Below the pieces are notes generated by a model. It was not told the origin of the DNA. It did no database searches and was given only the letters and a program-made list of their open reading frames with translations. DNA of 64,000 nt from Pseudomonas peradeniyensis. Its GTDB lineage: Bacteria; Pseudomonadota; Gammaproteobacteria; Pseudomonadales; Pseudomonadaceae. Position 1 is the first letter of the stretch; the number at the start of each line of letters is the position of its first letter. Below are positions 35,395-44,582 of this stretch, one piece after another. Location of the stretch: assembly GCF_014268935.2 (NCBI RefSeq), contig NZ_JABWRJ020000003.1, positions 682,001 to 746,000 of the forward strand. The letters are read 5' to 3'. Both the position numbers and the translations under genes were made by a program.

Positions 35395-35871
35395 ATGACC
35401 CTGAAGACCATCGAAGGTACCTTCATCGCCCCCAAAGGTCGCTATGCTTTGGTGGTTGGCCGCTTCAACAGCTTCGTCGTCGAAAGCCTGGTAAGCGGTG
35501 CAGTCGATGCCCTGGTACGCCACGGCGTCAGCGAAAGCGACATCACCATCATCCGTGCCCCGGGCGCGTTCGAAATCCCGCTGGTAGCGCAGAAAGTCGC
35601 CCAGCAGGGTGCTTATGACGCGATCATCGCCCTGGGCGCAGTGATCCGTGGCGGTACCCCGCACTTCGAATACGTGGCGGGCGAGTGCACCAAGGGCCTG
35701 GCCCAGGTGTCCATGGAGTTCGGTGTTCCGGTGGCCTTCGGCGTCCTGACCGTCGACTCCATCGAGCAGGCCATCGAGCGTTCCGGCACCAAGGCCGGCA
35801 ACAAAGGTGCCGAAGCTGCCCTGTCGGCCCTGGAAATGGTCAGTCTGCTGGCGCAGTTGGAGGCCAAGTGA
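35395..35871 (+). CDS. ribH: 6,7-dimethyl-8-ribityllumazine synthase
   Basis: 158 residues. Substrate loops RFNSFVVESL, RAPGAFEIPL, ALGAVIRGGTPHFEYVAGE (catalytic His) and GNKGAEAALSALEM. Joins DHBP with the ribityl-aminouracil. Its stop overlaps the nusB GTG. Confidence 0.96.
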   Translation: MTLKTIEGTFIAPKGRYALVVGRFNSFVVESLVSGAVDALVRHGVSESDITIIRAPGAFEIPLVAQKVAQQGAYDAIIALGAVIRGGTPHFEYVAGECTKGLAQVSMEFGVPVAFGVLTVDSIEQAIERSGTKAGNKGAEAALSALEMVSLLAQLEAK

Positions 35872-36368
35872 TTAGCGACGAAAGCGATCGTTTCAACCCG
35901 CGCGATCCAAAACCTGCGGATGCCGGCAAGCCCTCGAAGAGCGCCAAGCGTCGCGAAGCCCGCAAGCTCGCCACGCAAGCGCTCTACCAGTGGCACATGG
36001 CCAAGCACTCGCTGAACGAAGTGGAAGCGCAGTTCCGGGTCGATAACGATTTCTCCGATGTCGACGGTGCCTACTTCCGCGAGATCCTGCACGGGGTCCC
36101 GGCGAAGAAGGTCGAGATCGACGAGGCGCTCAAGCCTTGCCTGGACACGCCGCTGGAAGAACTCGACCCGGTCGAGCTGGCCGTGCTGCGCCTGTCCACC
36201 TGGGAGTTCATGATGCGCGTCGACGTGCCGTACCGCGTCGTCATCAACGAAGGCGTGGAACTGGCCAAAGTCTTCGGCGCCACCGACGGCCACAAGTTCG
36301 TCAACGGCGTGCTGGACAAGCTGGCTCCGCGTCTGCGTGAAGCGGAAGTCAAGGCAAACAAGCGCTGA
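35868..36368 (+). CDS. nusB: Transcription antitermination factor NusB
   Basis: 166 residues from GTG 35868, overlapping ribH by GTGA. An unstructured basic N-terminal extension of about 25 residues precedes the all-helical NusB fold (RREARKLATQALYQWHM, PYRVVINEGVELAKVFG, FVNGVLDKLA). Works with NusE on boxA RNA in rRNA antitermination. The ribH-nusB pairing is conserved in Proteobacteria. Confidence 0.95.
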   Translation: MISDESDRFNPRDPKPADAGKPSKSAKRREARKLATQALYQWHMAKHSLNEVEAQFRVDNDFSDVDGAYFREILHGVPAKKVEIDEALKPCLDTPLEELDPVELAVLRLSTWEFMMRVDVPYRVVINEGVELAKVFGATDGHKFVNGVLDKLAPRLREAEVKANKR

Positions 36369-36386
36369 TCGCGGCGCTGACCAGCC

Positions 36387-37343
36387 ATGGGTGAGTTCGA
36401 GCTGATCCGTCACTACTTCGCCGCCGCGCCTTGTGCGCAGGGTGGCGAGGGCGTGGCCCTGGGGATCGGCGATGACTGTGCCCTGCTGGACCTGCCCGCC
36501 GGCGAGCAGCTGGCGATCTCCACCGACACGCTGGTGGCCGCTGTGCATTTCCCTGCGGTCTGCGACCCGCTGCTGTTGGGCCAGCGTTCGCTCGCCGTGG
36601 CGGCCAGCGACCTGGCGGCAATGGGCGCCACGCCCATCGGCTTCACCCTCGCCCTGACCCTGCCCGAATTCGGCCCGGACTGGCTGGCAGCCTTCGCCGA
36701 TGGCCTCGGCCGCATGGCCCACCGTTGCCGCATGACCTTGATCGGCGGTGACACCACCCGTGGGCCGCTGAGCATCACCGTGACCGTGTTCGGCCGGGTA
36801 CCGGCAGGCCAAGCCCTGCGCCGCAGCGGCGCGCAGCCGGGCGACCTGCTGTGCGTCGGTGGTTTCCTGGGCAACGCAGCGGGGGCCTTGCCGCTGGTGC
36901 TGGGTGAGCGCGAGGCGGCTGCCGAGGTGGCCGGCCCGCTGCTGGAGCACTACTGGTCGCCCTTGCCCCAGTTGCCGCTGGGCGAGCGCCTGCGCGGCCT
37001 GGCCACGGCGGCACTGGATATCTCCGACGGCCTGCTGGCCGACTGCGGGCATATTGCCAAGGCGTCCGGCGTCGCGCTGGAGGTGAACCTGGCGCAGGTC
37101 CCCGTGTCTGCTCCTTTACAGGCTTTCCTTGGGCGCGAGGCGGCAGTGCAGGCGGCGCTCACTGGCGGCGACGACTACGTGCTGGCCTTCACCCTGCCGG
37201 AAAGCGCACTGACCTCCCTGGCCCGCGAGGTGCACGTCATCGGGCGTGTGCTGCAAGGCCAGGGCGTGACCCTGCGTGACCCGCAGGGCCAGGACATCAC
37301 CCCCGTGCAGCGGGGCTATCAACATTTCAGGGAGACACCGTGA
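36387..37343 (+). CDS. thiL: Thiamine-monophosphate kinase
   Basis: 318 residues: GIGDDCALLDLP near the N terminus, SLAVAASDLAAMGATP, GGDTTRGPLSITV, and ALDISDGLLADCGHI, all ThiL/PurM-fold Mg-ATP blocks. Phosphorylates thiamine monophosphate to the cofactor. Its stop overlaps the pgpA GTG (GTGA). Confidence 0.95.
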   Translation: MGEFELIRHYFAAAPCAQGGEGVALGIGDDCALLDLPAGEQLAISTDTLVAAVHFPAVCDPLLLGQRSLAVAASDLAAMGATPIGFTLALTLPEFGPDWLAAFADGLGRMAHRCRMTLIGGDTTRGPLSITVTVFGRVPAGQALRRSGAQPGDLLCVGGFLGNAAGALPLVLGEREAAAEVAGPLLEHYWSPLPQLPLGERLRGLATAALDISDGLLADCGHIAKASGVALEVNLAQVPVSAPLQAFLGREAAVQAALTGGDDYVLAFTLPESALTSLAREVHVIGRVLQGQGVTLRDPQGQDITPVQRGYQHFRETP

Positions 37344-37843
37344 CCGACCACCCCAACCAGGTGCCTGCGGAGTTCGTTCCGCCTTCGGTCTGGCGCAACC
37401 CGTGGCACTTCATCGCCTTTGGCTTCGGCTCCGGCACCCTGCCCAAGGCCCCCGGTACCTGGGGTTCGCTGGTGGCGCTGCCGTTCATCCCGTTGTGGCA
37501 GATGCTGCCCGACTGGGGCTACTGGCTGCTGCTGGGCATCAGCATGCTGTTCGGCGTGTGGCTGTGCGGCAAGGTGGCCAACGACTTGCGCGTGCACGAT
37601 CACGAGGGCATTGTCTGGGACGAGATCGTCGGCATGTGGATCACCCTGTGGCTGGTGCCGGAAGGCTGGCAGTGGCTGCTGGCGGGGTTCCTGATGTTCC
37701 GCTTCTTCGACATCCTCAAGCCGTGGCCGATCCGCTGGGTCGATCGCCATGTGCATGGTGGGTTCGGGATCATGCTCGACGATATCCTGGCCGGCGTGTT
37801 CGCCTGGCTGGGCATGCAGGTTCTGGTGTGGGCGGTAGCCTGA
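37340..37843 (+). CDS. pgpA: Phosphatidylglycerophosphatase A
   Basis: 167 residues with several hydrophobic segments and the PgpA pattern GFGSGTLPKAPGTWGS, HDHEGIVWDEIVGMW and RFFDILKPWPI. Removes phosphate from phosphatidylglycerophosphate at the inner membrane. Confidence 0.95.
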   Translation: MTDHPNQVPAEFVPPSVWRNPWHFIAFGFGSGTLPKAPGTWGSLVALPFIPLWQMLPDWGYWLLLGISMLFGVWLCGKVANDLRVHDHEGIVWDEIVGMWITLWLVPEGWQWLLAGFLMFRFFDILKPWPIRWVDRHVHGGFGIMLDDILAGVFAWLGMQVLVWAVA

Positions 37844-37859
37844 TACAGGGAGCGTTGCG

Positions 37860-38597
37860 ATGGCCTTGAGGAGTGTGTTGCTGGCGTGGGTGCTGCTCTG
37901 GGCGGCACCCGGCGTCATGGCCCAGGAACAGCAGGTGCGCCTGGTCAGCGAGGAGTGGCTCGACTACACCAACGCCGATGGCAGCGGGTTGGCCTGGGAC
38001 GTGCTGCGCAAGGTGTTCGAGCCGGCCGGCGTCAAGGTCAAGGTGCTGAGCGCGCCGTACAGCCGCTCGGTCGGCCTGGTGAAGCGGGGCGAGGCTGATG
38101 CCTGGGTTGGCTCCTACAAGGAAGAGAACGACGACAATCTCTATCCGCGCTGGCATTTCGACATGGACCATATCTATGCCCTGGGCCTGGCCGGCAAGCC
38201 GCAGCCCACGCTGGACACCATCGGCCAGTACCGCCTGGCCTGGGTGCGTGGCTATGACTACGCCAGCTACCTGCCCAACGTTCACAATTTCCGTGAGGTA
38301 CAGCGTCGCGAAGGGATCCTGCCCATGCTCGAGCATGACCGGGTGGATTTCTACATCGATGCACAGACCGAGGTCGAGTACGTGCTCGGTCAGGCGCCCG
38401 AGCCCCAGCGTTTTCGCAGCATCCATGTCGCCGAGCTGCCGCTGTACCTGGCCTTCACCCGCAGTGCGCAGGGCGAGGCCTTGCGTGACCTGTTCGACCG
38501 GCGTATGGCGCAACTGGTGCGAAGCGGTGAGTTGAAGCCGATCTTCGAGCGCTGGAAGCAGCCGTATCCGTTTACCAGTGACAGTCAGCCTCACTGA
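37860..38597 (+). CDS. Periplasmic solute-binding-type protein (SBP_bac_3)
   Basis: 245 residues with a signal peptide (LRSVLLAWVLLWAAPGVMA) and an amino-acid-type binding fold (VRLVSEEWLDYTNADGSGLAWDVL, YSRSVGLVKRGEADAWVGSY). No transporter genes adjoin it, so it may be a stand-alone sensor or orphan binding protein. Ligand unknown. Confidence 0.72.
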   Translation: MALRSVLLAWVLLWAAPGVMAQEQQVRLVSEEWLDYTNADGSGLAWDVLRKVFEPAGVKVKVLSAPYSRSVGLVKRGEADAWVGSYKEENDDNLYPRWHFDMDHIYALGLAGKPQPTLDTIGQYRLAWVRGYDYASYLPNVHNFREVQRREGILPMLEHDRVDFYIDAQTEVEYVLGQAPEPQRFRSIHVAELPLYLAFTRSAQGEALRDLFDRRMAQLVRSGELKPIFERWKQPYPFTSDSQPH

Positions 38598-38740
38598 GTA
38601 GAGGGGCGTGGGAGCGGCGCCCGCAACACCATAAGCATCGAACTTTTCGATCTTAAGCCACCATATTCCTCCTGCGCACCTGCGCCGGGCTGCTGATACA
38701 ATCGGCCGATCTGAAAAATCCTACTATCCAGGAGCACAAC

Positions 38741-39358
38741 GTGCCCGTCGTCTTTGTTGCCGCCTCTAAACTCCCGACTCCCTTTGCGATCTTCACCATG
38801 CATGGCTTCCTCGACGAAGCCACCGGCCGCGAGCACGTGGTGCTCAGCCTGGGTGACATCGCGGACGGCGAGCCGGTGCTGGGGCGCCTGCACTCCGAGT
38901 GCCTGACCGGCGATGCGCTGTTCAGCCAGCGCTGCGACTGCGGCTCGCAACTCGAAGCCGCGTTGCAGGCCATCGCTCGCGAAGGCCGTGGCGTGCTGCT
39001 GTACCTGCGACAGGAAGGCCGTGGCATCGGCCTGCTGAACAAGATCCGCGCCTATGAGTTGCAGGATGGCGGCGCCGACACCGTCGAGGCCAACGAGCGC
39101 CTGGGCTTCGCCGCCGACCAGCGCGACTACGCCATGTGCCTGCCGATGCTCGAGCACCTGGGCGTGAAATCGCTGCGCCTGATGACCAACAACCCGCGCA
39201 AGGTCAAGGCTTTGACCGACATGAGCATCAAGGTCGCCGAGCGCGTGCCGCTGCACACCGGCCACAATCCGCACAACCGCCTGTACCTGGCCACCAAGGC
39301 CGACAAGCTTGGCCACATGATGGGCAACAAGCACCAGGGCGAGGTGCCCCAGGCGTGA
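38741..39358 (+). CDS. ribA: GTP cyclohydrolase II
   Basis: 205 residues from GTG with AGGAG upstream. The zinc site is complete (RLHSECLTGDALFSQRCDCGSQLE, shown here as C-x10-C-x-C) and the catalytic block YLRQEGRGIGLLNKI follows. Opens GTP in the first step of riboflavin synthesis, replacing the missing activity of the RibBX fusion. Overlaps the next gene by GTGA. Confidence 0.95.
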   Translation: MPVVFVAASKLPTPFAIFTMHGFLDEATGREHVVLSLGDIADGEPVLGRLHSECLTGDALFSQRCDCGSQLEAALQAIAREGRGVLLYLRQEGRGIGLLNKIRAYELQDGGADTVEANERLGFAADQRDYAMCLPMLEHLGVKSLRLMTNNPRKVKALTDMSIKVAERVPLHTGHNPHNRLYLATKADKLGHMMGNKHQGEVPQA

Positions 39359-39774
39359 CCCGTGGCGAGGTGAAGCGACGGCTGGCCCTGGCCTGGTGGC
39401 AGTACCTGGCCGTGGGCCTGTTGCCGTTGCCGATAATGGCCTGGGCGTTCGGCGCTGGAGAACCGCTGATCCCGGTGCTGGCCATGCCCTTGTTCATCGC
39501 CGGGGCCGCGACCATGTTCCTCAGCCTGCCGCGCTTCGGCGCCTACAAGCGGGCGTTGATCGCCACCGACAAACAGTTGGGCACGGCGGAAGAGCCCGGT
39601 GCCTGGATCGAGTTGGCGCGAGTCAGGCGCCTGGCCATGCTGTTCGCCTGCTTCCCGGCCTGGGTCGCGGCGCTGTCGGTGCTGGTCGGGCTGGAGGCGG
39701 TGCCGCAGATTCTCCTCGCCCTGTCCACCGTGGTGGTGCTGTACCTCTACCGTATTCCGCGCCAGCTCGGCTGA
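39355..39774 (+). CDS. Small membrane protein of unknown function
   Basis: 139 residues from GTG 39355, four hydrophobic helices (YLAVGLLPLPIMAWAF, LAMPLFIAGAATMFLSL, MLFACFPAWVAALSVLV, ILLALSTVVVLYLY). The start overlaps the ribA stop and its stop overlaps the btuF start, so it is coupled to both. I do not recognise a family beyond being a pseudomonad-type membrane protein. Confidence 0.65.
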   Translation: MTRGEVKRRLALAWWQYLAVGLLPLPIMAWAFGAGEPLIPVLAMPLFIAGAATMFLSLPRFGAYKRALIATDKQLGTAEEPGAWIELARVRRLAMLFACFPAWVAALSVLVGLEAVPQILLALSTVVVLYLYRIPRQLG

Positions 39775-40586
39775 TGCGGGCGTTTCTCGCCTCCCTCGCA
39801 TTGTTGTGCCTCGGTACCCTGGCCGAGGCCGGACCGCGGGTGGTCAGCCTGGCGCCGTCGATGACCGAGATCGTCCTCGAGCTGGATGCCGGTGACCTGC
39901 TGGTGGGCCTGCTGGACGGGGGTGAGCGTCCGCCGAGTCTTCAGGACCTGCCCTCGGTCGGGCGCCATGGCCAGCTGGACATGGAGCGCCTGCTTAGTCT
40001 CAAGCCTGACCTGCTGCTGCTCTGGCCCGGTAGCGTTGCGCCGGCCCAGCGCGAACAGCTCAAGCGCCTGGGTATCGCCACGTTCAGCGGCGAGCCCGGC
40101 GACCTCGACCAGTTGATCGAGCAGATCCAAGCCATCGCCCGGCGCCTCGGGCGGGATGAGCAGGGCCGCGCCTATGCCGCCGACCTGCGTGAGCGACTGC
40201 AGGCGCTGCGGGAGCGCTATCGGCGTGACACGCCGCTGAAGGTGTTCTACCAGGTCTGGGACAAGCCGTTGTACACCCTGGGTGGGCGCCAGGTGGTCAG
40301 CGATGCCCTGCGCGTCTGCGGGGCGCGCAATGTGTTCGACGACCTGACCCAGCCCGCGCCACAGGTCAGCGTGGAGTCGGTGCTGCTACGTGATCCCGAG
40401 GTGATCCTGGCGGGTGACACGGCGCAGTTGGCCAGCTGGCGTCGCTGGCCGCAGCTGAGCGCCGTGCAGGAGGAAGGCTTGCTGGTGGTGCCGGACAAGG
40501 GCCTGGAGCGGCCCAGCGGGCAGATGATCGAGGCCACCGCCCGGCTGTGCGCGCTGCTGGAGGCTAGAGGGTCGGGGTCCAGGTAA
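39774..40586 (+). CDS. btuF: Vitamin B12 periplasmic binding protein
   Basis: 270 residues with a short signal peptide (LASLALLCLGTLAEA) and a helical-backbone ABC binding fold (RVVSLAPSMTEIVLEL, LPSVGRHGQLDMERLLSLKPDLLLL). Matches BtuF-type cobalamin-binding proteins; the adjacent convergent btuB supports the ligand. The 3' ends of btuF and btuB overlap by 23 bp. Confidence 0.8.
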   Translation: MRAFLASLALLCLGTLAEAGPRVVSLAPSMTEIVLELDAGDLLVGLLDGGERPPSLQDLPSVGRHGQLDMERLLSLKPDLLLLWPGSVAPAQREQLKRLGIATFSGEPGDLDQLIEQIQAIARRLGRDEQGRAYAADLRERLQALRERYRRDTPLKVFYQVWDKPLYTLGGRQVVSDALRVCGARNVFDDLTQPAPQVSVESVLLRDPEVILAGDTAQLASWRRWPQLSAVQEEGLLVVPDKGLERPSGQMIEATARLCALLEARGSGSR

Positions 40587-42417
40587 GGCTCAGCAGCCAG
40601 GTGCGGCCTTCTTCGCGATAGCCGTAGTTAGTCCCCTGATGGTTGTACAGGGTGCGGCTGTAACGCTTGTCCAGCAGGTTGTCGAGCTTCAGGTCGACCT
40701 TCAGCTCACGGGTGGCCGCCCAGCCGCCGCGAATACCCAGCAGCCCATAGCCACCGATGGGGACGTTGTTGGTTTCGTCGTTATAGCTGTCGCTGACTGC
40801 CTGCCAACTGGCGCCGACATTGAAACGGTCGAATTGCCGATCAATATCCAGGCTCAGGGTACGCCGTGCACGACGAGCGAGTGTGTGGCCGCTTTTCTGG
40901 TCGCGCGGGTCGATCAATGCCAATCCCAGCTGCGATTTCCAGCCCCCCCATTGCTGCTCCAGCGCCATCTCGAAGCCATTGATGCGGGCTTGGGCAACGT
41001 TGCCCATGTTGTTGGCCTCTACGTCGTAACTGATGGCGTCTCGCAAGTCGGTGCGATAGAGCGAGGTTTCCAGGCGGCTGTTGTCGGTCAGTTGGCTGCG
41101 CCATTGCACTTCATAGGACTTCGAGTGCTCCGGCTTGAGGTCAGGGTTGCTGAACCCCGGGTAGTAGAGGTCGTTGAATGTCGGGGCACGGAAGCCCTCG
41201 CTGTAGGACAGCAGCAGGTCATTGCGGGCGTTCAACGGCAGCGTCAGGCTGCCGCTCCAGGTGGTCTGGCCGCCGAACTGCTGGTTCTTGTCGTGGCGCA
41301 CGCCAAGCTCGGTCGAGAAGTGCTCGCCCTGGAACCGGTGCTGGGCGAAGGCTGCACGGTTCCAGCGGCTGTCCTCGTTGAAGTCGGTGCTCGCGTGTAC
41401 CCGATCCTCGTACCACTCGCCACCCAGCACCAGGCTGTTGTCGTCATTCAGGGTCAGATCGTTCTGCCAGGTGGCCTGGTCGCGGTAGGTGTTGAAGGGT
41501 GAGCTCTTGTGCGTGAGCTTGTCGCGGCTGTCGTCGCGGTTCTCGCTGTGGGCCACTTCCAGTCGGGAGTGCCACTGCTCGGCCAGCTGGGCGTCAAGGT
41601 AGCTACCCAGGCTGCTGACGGCGAAGTTCGAGTAGGGCATCTGCGGGCTGGCGCCGCGAGGCTCGTCGAACTCACGACGTCCACGGCTGTCCAGCAGGTT
41701 CAGGCCCGCCTCGAAACGCTCGTTGAAGGTATGGCTCAGGCTCAGGTTGAGCGAGCGGTTGCGATAGGCGTCATGGTCGCCATCGCTGGCATACGACGGC
41801 CCGGTCGAATCGATGCCGGCGGTTTCGTCCAGGCTGGCGCCGAGGTTGAAGCGGGTCGCGCTATCGCCGCCCGACAGCCCCAGGCTGCGTTGCCAGGTCT
41901 GATTGCTGCCGGCCGCCAGGCGCAGGCGCGGTTGCAGGCCCGGGTCGCCGCCACGACGGGTGAAGATCTGGATCACCCCGCCAATGGCGTCGCTGCCGTA
42001 GATCGCTGAACGCGAGCCGCGCAGCACTTCCACACGTTCGATCTGGTCGACGTCGAGAAACTGCAGGCCACTGTCGCCAGAGGTGGCGTTGGCGATGCGC
42101 ACGCCGTCGACCAGCACCAGGGTCTGGGCGGCCTTGGTGCCGCGGATGAAGATCCCGGGCAGGCTGCCGCGCCCGCCGGTGGGCGCCACCTGTACGCCGG
42201 GGACACGGGCGAGCAGGTCGGTGACGCCGGTCGGCTGCAGGCGGTCGATATCGGCACGGGTGAACACTGTGTTGGCGGCGCTGGTGGCGGTGCGCGACTC
42301 GACCTGGCGGCTGGCGCTGATCAGTACGTCGGGAAGCTTCAGGGCGTCGTCGCGGGAGGGTTCGGCGGCCAGGGCGGCGGCGGGGAGGCAGAGCAGGGGG
42401 AGGGCGCGGATCTTCAT
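40564..42417 (-). CDS. btuB: TonB-dependent vitamin B12 receptor
   Basis: 617 residues from ATG 42417. Signal peptide (LPLLCLPAAALAAEP), a TonB-box-like DVLISASR, plug domain (VTDLLARVPGVQVAPTGGRG, VLRGSRSAIYGSDAIGGVI) and a 22-strand barrel ending LLSLTWTPTL. The small barrel and plug are BtuB-like. No cobalamin riboswitch is visible in the 87 nt between it and dxs, which hold a REP pair. Confidence 0.88.
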   Translation of the reverse strand: MKIRALPLLCLPAAALAAEPSRDDALKLPDVLISASRQVESRTATSAANTVFTRADIDRLQPTGVTDLLARVPGVQVAPTGGRGSLPGIFIRGTKAAQTLVLVDGVRIANATSGDSGLQFLDVDQIERVEVLRGSRSAIYGSDAIGGVIQIFTRRGGDPGLQPRLRLAAGSNQTWQRSLGLSGGDSATRFNLGASLDETAGIDSTGPSYASDGDHDAYRNRSLNLSLSHTFNERFEAGLNLLDSRGRREFDEPRGASPQMPYSNFAVSSLGSYLDAQLAEQWHSRLEVAHSENRDDSRDKLTHKSSPFNTYRDQATWQNDLTLNDDNSLVLGGEWYEDRVHASTDFNEDSRWNRAAFAQHRFQGEHFSTELGVRHDKNQQFGGQTTWSGSLTLPLNARNDLLLSYSEGFRAPTFNDLYYPGFSNPDLKPEHSKSYEVQWRSQLTDNSRLETSLYRTDLRDAISYDVEANNMGNVAQARINGFEMALEQQWGGWKSQLGLALIDPRDQKSGHTLARRARRTLSLDIDRQFDRFNVGASWQAVSDSYNDETNNVPIGGYGLLGIRGGWAATRELKVDLKLDNLLDKRYSRTLYNHQGTNYGYREEGRTWLLSLTWTPTL

Positions 42418-42433
42418 GGGCAAATCCATTGCA

Positions 42434-42498
42434 ATCGCGGGGCAAGCCCGCTCCCACGAGACCAGTCGGGCCTCGTGGGAGCGGGCTTGCCCCGCGAT
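42434..42498. repeat. REP palindrome pair between dxs and btuB
   Basis: Two inverted REP copies 15 nt apart fill the gap between the dxs stop and the btuB start. Transcription from dxs into btuB would have to pass this hairpin. Confidence 0.9.
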
Positions 42499-42504
42499 GG
42501 GGTT

Positions 42505-44400
42505 TTACAGGCCGAGCTTGGTCATTCGGGCGGTAACGGCCGCCTGTATGCCTGCCACATCCAGCCCACATTCAGCCAGCATCTGCGCAGGCTTGGCATG
42601 CTCGACATAGATGTCCGGCAGGCCCAGGTGCAGCAGCGGCTTGACCACGCCCTCGCGGGCCAGGAACTCGCCAACGGCGGCGCCGGCGCCGCCCATGATG
42701 GCGTTCTCCTCGATGGTCACCAGTAACTCATGGCTGGCGGCCATCTCCAGCACCAGCGCCTCGTCCAGCGGCTTGACGAAACGCATGTCGACCACGGTGG
42801 CGTCGATCTGCTCGGCCACCTGCAGGGCCTCGCTCAGTTGCACGCCGAACACCAGCAGGGCGACCTTGCCGCCCTGGCGACGGACCACGCCCTTGCCGAT
42901 CTCCAGCGGCTCGAGGTCGCCGCTGATCGGTGCATTCGGGCCGGTGCCGCGCGGGTAGCGCACGGCGGCCGGGCCCTTGTAGTGGTGGCCGGTGCTGAGC
43001 ATCTTGCGCAGCTCGTTCTCGTCGCTGGGGGTCATCACCAGCATGCCGGGGATGCAGCGCAGGTAGGACAGGTCATAGGCGCCGGCGTGAGTCGGGCCGT
43101 CCTCGCCGACCAGGCCGGCGCGGTCGATGGCGAACAGCACATCGAGGTCCTGCACCGCCACGTCGTGGATCAGCTGGTCATAGGCGCGCTGCAGGAAGGT
43201 GGAGTAGATCGCCACCACCGGCTTGGCGCCCTCGCAGGCCATGCCTGCGGCAAAGGTCACCGCGTGCTGTTCTGCGATGGCGACGTCGAAGTAGCGCTCG
43301 GGGTAGCGTTCGCTGAAATCGATCAGGTCCGAGCCTTCCTTCATTGCCGGAGTGATGCCCACCAGGCGGTTGTCGGCGGCGGCCATGTCGCACAGCCACT
43401 GGCCGAACACCGAGGCGTACTTTGGCCCGCTGGCTTTTTTCGGCGCGACCGGCTTGTCGGCCGGCTCCAGCTTGGTGATCGCGTGGTAGCCGATCGGGTC
43501 GACCTCGGCCGGGGCGAAGCCCTTGCCCTTCTTGGTGACCACGTGCAGGAACTGCGGGCCCTTGAGGTCGCGCATGTTGCGCAGGGTGGCGATCAGGGTC
43601 GGCAGGTCGTGGCCATCGATCGGGCCGATGTAGTTCCAGCCCAGTTCCTCGAACAGGGTGCCGGGCACCAGCATGCCCTTGGCGTACTCTTCGGTGCGGC
43701 GGGCGATCTCCCAGGCCCCGGGCAGGCGCGACAGCACTTTCTTGCTGCCTTCGCGCATGCTGGCGTAGGTGCGGCTGGAGAGGATCTTGGCCAGGTAGTT
43801 GGACAGGCCGCCGACATTGCGCGAGATCGACATGTCGTTGTCGTTGAGGATGACCAGCATGTTGGCATCCACTTCCTGCGCGTGGTTCAGCGCCTCGAAG
43901 GCCATGCCGGCGGTCAGCGCGCCGTCGCCGATCACGGCGATCGACTTGCGCGGATCGTTCTGCAGGCGTGCGGCGATGGCCATGCCCAGCGCGGCGCTGA
44001 TCGAGGTGCTGGAATGGCCGACGCCGAAGGTGTCGTACTCGCTCTCGCTGCGGCGCGGGAAGGCGGCGATGCCGTCCTTCTGGCGCAGGCTGAGCATGCG
44101 CTCGCGGCGGCCGGTGAGGATCTTGTGCGGGTAGGCCTGGTGGCCGACGTCCCACACCAGCCGGTCATCCGGGGTGTCGAAGACGTAGTGCAGGGCGATC
44201 GTCAGCTCGATGACGCCCAGGCCCGCACCAAAATGCCCACCGGTCTGCCCCACGGTATAGAGCAGGTCCTGGCGCAGCTCGTCGGCCAGGGTCTCCAGGT
44301 CGGCTTCGGCCAGCCGGCGCAGGCCGGCGGGCGTGTCGGCGCGGTCCAGCAATGGCGTGACCGGGCGTTCGCGGGGGATCTCTTGAAACGTCGTGGGCAT
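42505..44400 (-). CDS. dxs: 1-deoxy-D-xylulose-5-phosphate synthase
   Basis: 631 residues from ATG 44400. Thiamine-diphosphate enzyme: GDGALTAGMAFEALNHA with NDND metal site, VGHSSTSISAALGMA, IAEQHAVTFAAGMA and DRAGLVGEDGPTHAGAYDL. First step of the MEP isoprenoid pathway and a source of the thiamine and pyridoxal precursor DXP. Normally follows ispA; here an IS separates them. Confidence 0.96.
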   Translation of the reverse strand: MPTTFQEIPRERPVTPLLDRADTPAGLRRLAEADLETLADELRQDLLYTVGQTGGHFGAGLGVIELTIALHYVFDTPDDRLVWDVGHQAYPHKILTGRRERMLSLRQKDGIAAFPRRSESEYDTFGVGHSSTSISAALGMAIAARLQNDPRKSIAVIGDGALTAGMAFEALNHAQEVDANMLVILNDNDMSISRNVGGLSNYLAKILSSRTYASMREGSKKVLSRLPGAWEIARRTEEYAKGMLVPGTLFEELGWNYIGPIDGHDLPTLIATLRNMRDLKGPQFLHVVTKKGKGFAPAEVDPIGYHAITKLEPADKPVAPKKASGPKYASVFGQWLCDMAAADNRLVGITPAMKEGSDLIDFSERYPERYFDVAIAEQHAVTFAAGMACEGAKPVVAIYSTFLQRAYDQLIHDVAVQDLDVLFAIDRAGLVGEDGPTHAGAYDLSYLRCIPGMLVMTPSDENELRKMLSTGHHYKGPAAVRYPRGTGPNAPISGDLEPLEIGKGVVRRQGGKVALLVFGVQLSEALQVAEQIDATVVDMRFVKPLDEALVLEMAASHELLVTIEENAIMGGAGAAVGEFLAREGVVKPLLHLGLPDIYVEHAKPAQMLAECGLDVAGIQAAVTARMTKLGL

Positions 44401-44582
44401 CAGGCGTGTCGTTATAGGTGTGAAGACGCGGCAGTTTACCCCATTGTAGGAAAAGCTGCCCATTCGGACGGGTGTATGAGGACCGCCAGTGCGGCAGAGA
44501 TCCTGTAGGAGCGGCCTTGAACTGGCCTAATGATCCCGGACACCTCTTAAGGGCGATATGATTCGCCCATTCAGGAGGTTCC

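Noticed and set aside
33153..35435. 760-codon antisense frame over the rib genes
   Set aside because: Same reason: opposite ribE and ribBX, which have clear catalytic motifs.
42418..42504. Cobalamin riboswitch before btuB
   Set aside because: The space is fully taken by a REP pair and no B12-box is present.
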